Origin: Betaproteobacteria bacterium
Lineage (GTDB): Bacteria; Pseudomonadota; Gammaproteobacteria; Burkholderiales; Thiobacillaceae
NCBI GenBank assembly: GCA_016873905.1
Contig: VGVU01000076.1
Span: 1-6,177 of the forward strand
Direction: 5' to 3'
DNA: 6,177 nt
The notes beneath the pieces were generated by a model that was given only the letters and a program-made list of their open reading frames with translations, was not told the origin of the DNA and ran no database searches. Every line of letters starts with the position of its first letter. The stretch's first letter is position 1. A program made the translations under genes and the position numbers. Shown here piece by piece: positions 1-5,444 of this stretch.

Positions 1-2465
1 CCCTGCAGTCGCTGCCTCGCATCGAACTGACCGAGACCCTGGCCACCGCCCCTGAGCTTCCCTGGCAGCCGGCACCGGCCGTGCAGGCCGAGCGCCGCGA
101 TGCCGTTCCGTACGCCCGTCTGGCCGCACATCTGAGTCATTATCCGGGCCCCACCGTGCTGGTGGCCGAGAGTCTGGGTCGGCGCGAGACGCTGGCCAAT
201 GTCCTCGCCGAACAGGGTATTGCCACGGTCGTGCAGGAAGGCCATGTCCTGGATGCCCAGAGCCTGAATGGGCGTGAAAACGCGGATACGCAGGCCACCC
301 TGATCCTGACCACCGGCCCCTTGGCGACCGGTTTTGTTGATCGCCGTTCCGGCCTCTGCCTGCTCACCGAGACCGAGCTGTACGCCCGCGCCTCGCAGCC
401 GCGCCGTGGTCGCGAGGCCCGCAAGAGCCCTGTCGAGGGCCTGATCCGCGATCTGTCCGAGCTCAAGATTGGCGATCCCGTCGTGCATACCGAGCATGGC
501 ATTGGCCGTTATCTGGGTCTGACCACCCTCAATCTGGGCGAAGGTGACGAGGAGTTGCTGCATCTGGAGTACGCCAAGGGCGACAAATTGTTTGTTCCCG
601 TCGCCCATCTGCACCTCATCGCCCGCTATCTGGGCGCGGACCCGGAACACGCCCCCCTGCACGCACTCGGTAGCCCACAATGGGAAAAGGCCAAGCGCCG
701 CGCCCAGGAAAAGGCCCGTGACACCGCCGCCGAACTGCTCAATCTGTACGCCCTGCGCGCGGCGCGCGAGGGCTATCGTTTTGACTGGCGCGAGAGCGAA
801 ATGGAGACCTTCGCCGAGGGCTTTGGTTTTGACGAGACCCCGGATCAGGCCGCGGCCATTGAGGCCGTCCTGACCGACATGCGCTCCGGCCAGCCGATGG
901 ATCGCCTGGTCTGCGGCGATGTCGGCTTCGGCAAGACCGAGGTTGCCCTGCGCGCGGCCTTTGCGGCCGTGGCCGACAACAAACAGGTGATTGTGCTGTG
1001 CCCCACCACGCTGCTTGCCGAACAACACTTCCAGACCTTTTCTGACCGTTTCTCTGACCTGCCGGTGCGGATTGCAGAGCTCTCGCGCTTTCGTTCCAGC
1101 AAGGAGATCAACGCCGCCCTCGCTGGGTTGGCCAAGGGCAGCGTCGATATCGTCATCGGGACCCACAAGCTGTTGCAGCCGGATGTGCGCCTCGCCCGTC
1201 TTGGCCTGGTCATCATCGACGAAGAGCACCGCTTCGGGGTGCGCCAGAAGGAGGCCCTGCGCAGCCTGCGGGCCGAGGTCGATTGTCTGGCCCTCACCGC
1301 CACGCCCATTCCCCGCACCCTGGCCATGTCGCTGGAAGGCATCCGCGACTTCTCGGTCATTACCACCGCGCCCTCCAAGCGACTGGCCATCAAGACCTTT
1401 GTCCAGCCCGAGTCGGATGGCCTGATCCGCGAGGCGGTCCTGCGCGAACTCAAGCGCGGCGGACAGATCTATTTCCTGCATAACGAGGTAGAAACCATCC
1501 AGGCCATGCGCGTTCGACTGGAACAGTTGCTGCCGGAGGCGCGCATCGAGGTGGCCCACGGGCAGATGCCGGAGCGTGATCTGGAACATGTGATGCGCGA
1601 CTTTTATCACCAGCGTTTCAACCTGCTGCTGTGCACCACCATCATCGAGACGGGCATCAATGTGCCGACCGCCAACACCATCCTCATGCATCGCGCGGAT
1701 AAATTTGGTCTCGCCCAGTTGCACCAGTTGCGCGGTCGCGTTGGCCGTTCGCACCATCAGGCCTATGCCTATCTGCTGACGCCGCCCGGCGAGGCCAGCA
1801 TCACGCGCCAGGCGCACAAGCGGCTGGAGGCGATTTGCCAGATGGAAGAACTGGGCTCCGGTTTTCACCTCGCCATGCAGGATCTGGAGATCCGCGGCGC
1901 GGGCGAGGTTCTGGGCGAATCGCAGAGCGGCGAGATGCAGGAGGTTGGCTTCAACCTGTACAGCGACATGCTGACCCAGGCGGTCGAGGCCCTGAAATCC
2001 GGCCAGCAACCGGATATGGATGCCCCCCTGGCGGTGACAGCCGAGATCAATCTGCACCTGCCGGCGCGCTTGCCCGATGCCTATTGCAACGATGTGCATG
2101 AGCGCCTGGTCCTCTACAAGCGCCTCGCCAGTTGTGGTGATGAGTCTTCCCTGAATGAGCTCAAGGAAGAAATGATCGACCGTTTTGGCCTGCTCCCGGA
2201 GCCGAGCGAGGTCTTGTTGGCCGCGCACCGCTTACGTATCCGCATTCAGCCCTTGGGTATTCGTCGCCTGGACGCCAGCGAGACCGGACTTGTGGTGCAG
2301 TTTGTGCCCAAACCGCCCATTGACCCGATGCGTATCATCACCCTCATTCAGACCCGCCGCGACTGCAAGCTGGCCGGTCCCGACCGCATCCGCATCAGCC
2401 TCGCCTGTCCGGGTTTTGCGGAACGGCTGGCGGCGATAGAATCCCTCATCAAGGCCTTAAGCTAG
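1..2465 (+). CDS. mfd: Transcription-repair coupling factor Mfd, 5' end cut off by the window
   Basis: Mfd is a cytoplasmic ATP-driven DNA translocase that pushes stalled RNA polymerase off the template and recruits UvrA to start nucleotide excision repair. The frame is open from base 3 to the TAG at 2463-2465, so the GTG at 81 is an internal valine codon and not the start. About 820 residues are visible against roughly 1150 in the family, so the UvrB-like N-terminal module that binds UvrA is mostly outside. In order: an RNA-polymerase-interacting (CarD-like) domain from about 444 (IGDPVVHTEHGIG); helicase motif I GDVGFGKT at 915-938; DEEH at 1218-1229; LTATP at 1293-1307; IIETGIN followed by motif VI HQLRGRVGRS at 1722-1751; then the C-terminal TRCF domain from about 2030. 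All visible ATPase motifs look intact. The product is certain. Promoter and true start lie upstream. Confidence 0.97.
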   Translation, partial: LQSLPRIELTETLATAPELPWQPAPAVQAERRDAVPYARLAAHLSHYPGPTVLVAESLGRRETLANVLAEQGIATVVQEGHVLDAQSLNGRENADTQATLILTTGPLATGFVDRRSGLCLLTETELYARASQPRRGREARKSPVEGLIRDLSELKIGDPVVHTEHGIGRYLGLTTLNLGEGDEELLHLEYAKGDKLFVPVAHLHLIARYLGADPEHAPLHALGSPQWEKAKRRAQEKARDTAAELLNLYALRAAREGYRFDWRESEMETFAEGFGFDETPDQAAAIEAVLTDMRSGQPMDRLVCGDVGFGKTEVALRAAFAAVADNKQVIVLCPTTLLAEQHFQTFSDRFSDLPVRIAELSRFRSSKEINAALAGLAKGSVDIVIGTHKLLQPDVRLARLGLVIIDEEHRFGVRQKEALRSLRAEVDCLALTATPIPRTLAMSLEGIRDFSVITTAPSKRLAIKTFVQPESDGLIREAVLRELKRGGQIYFLHNEVETIQAMRVRLEQLLPEARIEVAHGQMPERDLEHVMRDFYHQRFNLLLCTTIIETGINVPTANTILMHRADKFGLAQLHQLRGRVGRSHHQAYAYLLTPPGEASITRQAHKRLEAICQMEELGSGFHLAMQDLEIRGAGEVLGESQSGEMQEVGFNLYSDMLTQAVEALKSGQQPDMDAPLAVTAEINLHLPARLPDAYCNDVHERLVLYKRLASCGDESSLNELKEEMIDRFGLLPEPSEVLLAAHRLRIRIQPLGIRRLDASETGLVVQFVPKPPIDPMRIITLIQTRRDCKLAGPDRIRISLACPGFAERLAAIESLIKALS

Positions 2466-2505
2466 CCTTTAAGTTGGCCTTTACGCCCGATCCGATCCGA
2501 CAACT

Positions 2506-2509
2506 GGAG
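2506..2509 (+). promoter_or_regulatory. Ribosome binding site deciding the HMA protein start
   Basis: GGAG, followed by six bases and then ATG 2516, is the only good Shine-Dalgarno match in this gap. It favours the 68-residue start over the upstream in-frame TTG at 2474. Confidence 0.65.
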
Positions 2510-2515
2510 CCCCGC

Positions 2516-2722
2516 ATGGAAACCCTTACCCTCAACATCTCCGGCATGACCTGCATGGGCTGCTCCAGCAGCGTCGAGCGCAAACTCGCCGCTCAGCCCG
2601 GTGTTACCCATGTCAAAGTGGATCTGGGCGCGGGCCAGGCCGAGGTCGGCTACGACCCACAACAGACCACGCCGGATACCCTCAAGCAGGTCTTGCGTGC
2701 CGCCGGTTGGGGCGTCGCCTGA
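2516..2722 (+). CDS. Small heavy-metal-associated (HMA) domain protein, CopZ-like
   Basis: This is a 68-residue single-domain HMA protein, the size usual for free-standing copper chaperones. The metal site GMTCMGC lies at residues 10-16, with Cys13 and Cys16 as the likely Cu(I) ligands. It follows strand one (LTLNIS) and precedes helix one (SSVERKLAAQPGV). The rest fits the ferredoxin-like fold: VTHVKVDLGAGQAEVGYDP, then TPDTLKQVLRAAGW. I chose ATG 2516 because GGAG lies six bases upstream and homologues begin just before this strand. A TTG at 2474 would add 14 residues unlike the family. The gene starts 50 bases after mfd on the same strand, with no clear promoter or CueR-type operator between, so read-through from mfd is likely. 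No P-type ATPase or metal regulator is visible nearby. Metal identity and delivery partner are inference; a role with another soft metal is possible. Confidence 0.9.
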   Translation: METLTLNISGMTCMGCSSSVERKLAAQPGVTHVKVDLGAGQAEVGYDPQQTTPDTLKQVLRAAGWGVA

Positions 2723-2734
2723 CCCGCACGCGGG
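2723..2734. terminator. Very short hairpin between convergent stops (weak terminator candidate)
   Basis: The 12 bases separating the HMA gene stop from the dnaQ stop are CCCGCACGCGGG, which can form a 4-bp GC stem with a CACG loop. There is no T-tract on either side and the stem is short, so intrinsic termination is doubtful. It is listed because it is the only structure available in this convergent gap. Confidence 0.2.
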
Positions 2735-3421
2735 CTACCACGCAGGCAATTCCTTCTTGCTTTCCTTGCTGAGGGCCTTCAGATAGTTCTCATGCGCCTC
2801 CAGCTCGGAGGGGTCAGGCTCAATCACCCGTAGCTTGATGTCGCTCACGCCGGTCAATTTGAAGGCCTGCGGGGCCATGATGACCGGGTCGATGGCCAAG
2901 GTTTCCTGACCGCGCGTCATGGCCAGCCAGACCTCGGCGAGGAGCTCGGAGTCGAGCAAGGCGCCGTGATATTCGCGCCCGGAGTTATCCACGCCATAAC
3001 GGCGACACAGGGCATCAAGGTTGTTCTTCTGCCCCGGATGCAGTTGCCGCGCCATCTTCAAGGTATCGACCACCCCCTGCGTGCAGGCGGACAAGACCCC
3101 GCGCTCCAGACGGCCCAGTTCGGCATTGAGAAAACCCAGGTCGAACGGGGCGTTGTGGATGATCAGTTCAGCGGCATCGACAAAGGCCAGGAAGGCATCA
3201 ACTTGTTCGGCAAAACGGGGCTTATCGGCCAGAAACTCGTTGGACAGGCCATGCACGGCCTGGGCACCGGGATCGACCTCACGCTCCGGATTGAGATAGA
3301 CATGGTAGGTACGACCGGTCGGCCGCCGATCGACCATCTCGACCGCACCAATCTCGATGACACGGTGCCCCAGGGCCGGGTCCAGCCCGGTGGTTTCGGT
3401 ATCCAGAACAATACGGCGCAT
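2735..3421 (-). CDS. dnaQ: DNA polymerase III epsilon subunit, 3'-5' proofreading exonuclease
   Basis: DnaQ proofreads for the replicative polymerase, binding the alpha subunit in the Pol III core. With the ATG at 3421 the protein has 228 residues, against 243 in E. coli. The DEDDh exonuclease residues are all present: Asp7 and Glu9 in LDTETTGLD (Exo I), Asp94 in HNAPFDLGFLNAEL (Exo II), and His152 and Asp157 in HGALLDSELLAE (Exo III). After the nuclease domain, QETLAI at residues 172-177 lines up with the E. coli clamp-binding QTSMAF. The remaining tail, ending in Trp, would hold the alpha-binding segment. This ATG is preferred over an in-frame GTG at 3439 because homologues start with two or three residues before the IVLDTETTG strand. 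The start shares one base with the rnhA stop (TGATG), so translation is probably coupled. It appears to be the last gene of its operon. Confidence 0.96.
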   Translation of the reverse strand: MRRIVLDTETTGLDPALGHRVIEIGAVEMVDRRPTGRTYHVYLNPEREVDPGAQAVHGLSNEFLADKPRFAEQVDAFLAFVDAAELIIHNAPFDLGFLNAELGRLERGVLSACTQGVVDTLKMARQLHPGQKNNLDALCRRYGVDNSGREYHGALLDSELLAEVWLAMTRGQETLAIDPVIMAPQAFKLTGVSDIKLRVIEPDPSELEAHENYLKALSKESKKELPAW

Positions 3422-3891
3422 CAGACCCCCTGCCCGCACGGAACGCCCTGATTGGCGAGCCGGTCAGCGGCCTCATTGCCCGGGTGTCCAGCGTGGCCCT
3501 TAACCCAGTGCCAGCTCACCTGATGCGCCGCCACCGCCGCATCCAGGCGTTGCCAAAGATCCTGATTCTTGACCGGCTGACCCGCTGCCGTGCGCCAACC
3601 GCGCCGTTTCCAACCCTGAATCCACTCGGAGATGCCCTTCTGGACGTATTGCGAGTCGGTATGCACATGAATCTCGCAGCGGCGCGTAATGGCGGCCAGC
3701 CCCTCGATCACGGCGAGAAGCTCCATGCGATTGTTCGTCGTGACGGCCTCACCGCCGCAGAGCTCCCGGCGGTGCTCGCCATATTGCAACAACACCCCCC
3801 AGCCGCCGGGGCCCGGATTCCCCTTGCAGGCGCCATCGGTATACATATCTACACGCCCACCGCGGTCAGGCGTCGTTTCCGTATTGCTCAT
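3421..3891 (-). CDS. rnhA: Ribonuclease HI
   Basis: RNase HI cuts the RNA strand of RNA-DNA hybrids with Mg2+, clearing R-loops and leftover replication primers in the cytoplasm. The protein has 156 residues; E. coli RNase HI has 155. Active-site residues are in place: Asp19 in YTDGACKGNPGPGGWG, Glu57 in TTNNRMELLAVIEGL, Asp79 in VHTDSQYV, His133 in VKGHAGH and Asp143 in NEAADRLA. The basic, Trp-rich handle that grips the hybrid is present at about residues 88-105 (SEWIQGWKRRGW). The ATG at 3891 gives an N-terminus a few residues longer than E. coli's; the only later in-frame ATG falls two residues before the catalytic TDG and would be too short. The upstream Shine-Dalgarno is poor, with only GAG about ten bases away. 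The methyltransferase gene ends 18 bases upstream and dnaQ starts on the last base of this gene's stop codon. Confidence 0.97.
   Translation of the reverse strand: MSNTETTPDRGGRVDMYTDGACKGNPGPGGWGVLLQYGEHRRELCGGEAVTTNNRMELLAVIEGLAAITRRCEIHVHTDSQYVQKGISEWIQGWKRRGWRTAAGQPVKNQDLWQRLDAAVAAHQVSWHWVKGHAGHPGNEAADRLANQGVPCGQGV
3426..3431 (-). promoter_or_regulatory. Ribosome binding site for dnaQ inside the end of rnhA
   Basis: On the minus strand AGGGGG lies four bases before the dnaQ ATG and within the last codons of rnhA. A ribosome finishing rnhA at TGATG would be placed over this site, which fits coupled or re-initiated translation. The spacing is slightly short, so strength is uncertain. Confidence 0.55.
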
Positions 3892-3909
3892 TTCTGTCGG
3901 ACTCGTTTC

Positions 3910-4692
3910 TTAATCATTGCGCGCGTCTTTCATCGGTTGATTCTGTTGCACCGGCCCACCGCTCGGTGCCAGTATCGGCGGGGCCTTCCAGGCCGCGCTG
4001 CGGCGCGGAGCCAACAGGCGCACCCCGGCTACCCGCTTGACCGCATGCAACATGTACACACCCCCGCCCAGGGCCCACCAGCGGTCACCCGCCGCCTCCA
4101 GACAGCGAAAGCGTTGCGGCCAACCGGGCCGATTGATCGGCGGAGCATAACAGCCCATGCGCCCAGCCACGATCTCAAACCCCAGCAAGGCCAACCAATC
4201 CTTGACCCGAGCCAGGCGCAGAAACTGGCCACTCCGCCAGGGATCGCGCTTCCCGTGCAACATGCGGCGTAAGCCCCAGAGGCTGACCGGATTGAAGCCG
4301 GTAATCAACACCCGGCCCTCGGGGCGCAGGACCCGCTCGACCTCGCGGAGCACCTGATGGGGATAGCTGGAGAACTCCAGCACATGCGGACACGCCACCA
4401 GATCCAGACTTTGCGCGGCAAATGGCAGCATCTCAGCCTGAGCATAAAGGTCGCCGGCGTTCGGATCCAGGCAAAAGCGCTGCGGCATGCGATTGGCAGA
4501 CAACGCATCCATCTCCGTAAGACCAATCTGCAACGCATTGAATCCGAACAGATCTACCGTCGTGGCATCAAACCAGCGCTGTTCGCAGTCACGCACATAG
4601 CGACCCAAGGGGCCCTCTAGCCATGGAGTGGTTGACGCTGTCAGTAGGGCTTGTTCCAATCCAGTTATGCTCCAGCTTGAGTCGATTGCCAT
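3910..4692 (-). CDS. YafS-like class I SAM-dependent methyltransferase family protein, substrate unknown
   Basis: From the ATG at 4692 the protein has 260 residues. It resembles Methyltransf_11-type proteins and matches E. coli YafS in place and pattern: PWLEGPLGRYVRDCEQRWFD near the N-terminus (residues 23-42), LPFAAQSLDLVACPHVLEF (89-107) with the acidic motif region, then LREVERVLRPEGRVLITGFNPVSLWGLRR (115-143). The usual glycine-rich SAM loop is degenerate, reading ALQIGLTE (53-60), as in the YafS branch. The C-terminus after about 228 is Pro/Ala-rich and probably disordered. No signal peptide or membrane segment is seen. It is the first gene of the run into rnhA and dnaQ. The start is uncertain: TTG 4704 and TTG 4659 are in frame, and ATG 4692 has a weak GGA four bases upstream. 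Starts at 4692 or 4704 overlap the gloB start on the other strand. Substrate, and whether it methylates at all, cannot be told. Confidence 0.85.
   Translation of the reverse strand: MAIDSSWSITGLEQALLTASTTPWLEGPLGRYVRDCEQRWFDATTVDLFGFNALQIGLTEMDALSANRMPQRFCLDPNAGDLYAQAEMLPFAAQSLDLVACPHVLEFSSYPHQVLREVERVLRPEGRVLITGFNPVSLWGLRRMLHGKRDPWRSGQFLRLARVKDWLALLGFEIVAGRMGCYAPPINRPGWPQRFRCLEAAGDRWWALGGGVYMLHAVKRVAGVRLLAPRRSAAWKAPPILAPSGGPVQQNQPMKDARND
4632..4660 (+). promoter_or_regulatory. Candidate sigma-70 promoter for gloB, possibly giving a leaderless mRNA
   Basis: TTGACG at 4632-4637 matches five of six bases of the -35 consensus. After 17 bases, TCCAAT at 4655-4660 matches four of six of the -10 consensus. 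A start seven bases past the -10 would fall on the A of the gloB ATG at 4667. That fits the lack of any Shine-Dalgarno near this ATG; the nearest, AGGG at 4646-4649, is 17 bases away. The site lies inside the opposite-strand methyltransferase gene. This is a prediction by eye. Confidence 0.35.
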
Positions 4693-5404
4693 CCTGTCCG
4701 ACAACTATGTCTGGGTCCTTCACGACCAGCAGTCATGCCTCGTCGTGGACCCCGGTGTGGCGGCGCCCATTCTAGCGTGGATGACCGAACGGCGCTTGCA
4801 GCTCGCCGGCATCCTCATCACCCATCATCATGCCGATCATTGCGGCGGTCTGGCGGACCTCCCGGCGGTGCCGACCTACGGCCCGGCGCACCCAGCCCTG
4901 CCGGCGCGGGTTCGGCCGGTCAGCGATAAACAATCCCTCACCTTTCCAGCGCTGGACCTGAAGATTGAGGTGATCGCCACCCCAGGACACACCCTGAGCC
5001 ACCTCTGTTTTTATATCCAGGACCTCCTTTTTTGCGGCGACACCCTGTTTTCCTGTGGCTGCGGCCGCCTGTTCGAAGGCACCCCGGCCCAGATGCTTGC
5101 CAGCCTGGAGCGCTTGAGCGCGCTACCCGATGCCACGCGGGTGTGCCCGGCGCACGAATACACCCTCGCCAATCTGGCCTTCGCCCGTGATCTGGAGCCT
5201 GAACATCAGGCCCTGCTGGAGTGGGAAAACGAGGCCCGCGCCCTGCGCCGCAGGGGTCAACCGACCCTGCCCGTCCGCCTTGGCGACGAAAAACGCCGCA
5301 ACCCCTTTCTGCGCTGCCATGAACCAGGGCTACAAACCCTTTTGGGCTGCACTGACACGCTGTCCGCATTCACTCATCTGCGGGCACAAAAGGATGTTTA
5401 TTAG
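4667..5404 (+). CDS. gloB: Hydroxyacylglutathione hydrolase (glyoxalase II)
   Basis: GloB hydrolyses S-D-lactoylglutathione to D-lactate and glutathione, the second step of methylglyoxal detoxification, in the cytoplasm. The product has 245 residues against 251 in E. coli. It is a metallo-beta-lactamase fold enzyme with a complete dinuclear metal site: His53, His55, Asp57 and His58 in THHHADH, His108 in TPGHTLSH, Asp125 in FCGDTLFSCGCGRLFEG, and His163 in CPAHEYT. The C-terminal glutathione-binding segment is recognisable from EKRRNPFLR (about residues 208-216). ATG 4667 is chosen because the family begins a few residues before the SDNYVWVL strand; an in-frame GTG at 4628 would add 13 residues without family resemblance. 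The start codon has no good ribosome binding site. The gene diverges from the methyltransferase gene, overlapping it by about 26 bases if that gene starts at 4692, and converges on umuC. Confidence 0.96.
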   Translation: MLQLESIAILSDNYVWVLHDQQSCLVVDPGVAAPILAWMTERRLQLAGILITHHHADHCGGLADLPAVPTYGPAHPALPARVRPVSDKQSLTFPALDLKIEVIATPGHTLSHLCFYIQDLLFCGDTLFSCGCGRLFEGTPAQMLASLERLSALPDATRVCPAHEYTLANLAFARDLEPEHQALLEWENEARALRRRGQPTLPVRLGDEKRRNPFLRCHEPGLQTLLGCTDTLSAFTHLRAQKDVY

Positions 5405-5405
5405 A

Positions 5406-5427
5406 AGCGCGCCGAGCATGGCGCGCT
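5406..5427. terminator. Perfect 8-bp inverted repeat between gloB and umuC, likely shared terminator
   Basis: AGCGCGCC, a six-base loop GAGCAT, then GGCGCGCT form a perfect GC-rich hairpin starting two bases after the gloB stop. On the plus strand no T-run follows. On the minus strand, downstream of umuC, the stem is followed by TTCTAATAAA, only a weak U-tract. Its place between two convergent stops fits a bidirectional terminator or a transcript-end-protecting hairpin. Confidence 0.5.
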
Positions 5428-5444
5428 GTATCCACACCCCTTGG

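Noticed and set aside
81..83. GTG as the start codon of mfd
   Set aside because: The same frame is open from base 3, and Mfd has about 330 more residues upstream of what is seen here.
845..1453. A 202-codon open frame on the minus strand inside mfd
   Set aside because: It lies over the conserved helicase motifs of Mfd, and the Arg/Ser-rich translation resembles no family; it is a shadow frame.
2466..2515. A possible copper-responsive (CueR/CsoR) operator in front of the HMA gene
   Set aside because: No dyad of the expected kind and no promoter hexamer pair is visible in these 50 bases.
2723..2734. A tRNA gene next to dnaQ, as aspV is in E. coli
   Set aside because: The gap after dnaQ is only 12 bases, and no other gap in the window is long enough for a tRNA.
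2966..3451. A 161-codon open frame on the plus strand antisense to dnaQ
   Set aside because: It overlaps the DnaQ exonuclease motifs, has no ribosome binding site that I can see, and has no family resemblance.
3484..4272. A 262-codon open frame on the plus strand, antisense to rnhA and the methyltransferase gene
   Set aside because: It overlies two well-identified minus-strand genes, its translation is rich in Pro, Arg, His and Ala without domain pattern, and such long antisense frames are expected in GC-rich coding DNA.
4769..4774. TAGAAT on the minus strand as a -10 element for the methyltransferase operon
   Set aside because: It matches five of six consensus bases, but no reasonable -35 lies 16-18 bases upstream, so it was not listed as a promoter.
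4938..5369. A 143-codon open frame on the minus strand inside gloB
   Set aside because: It is fully antisense to the conserved GloB catalytic and C-terminal regions and its Gly/Arg-rich translation shows no recognisable domain.
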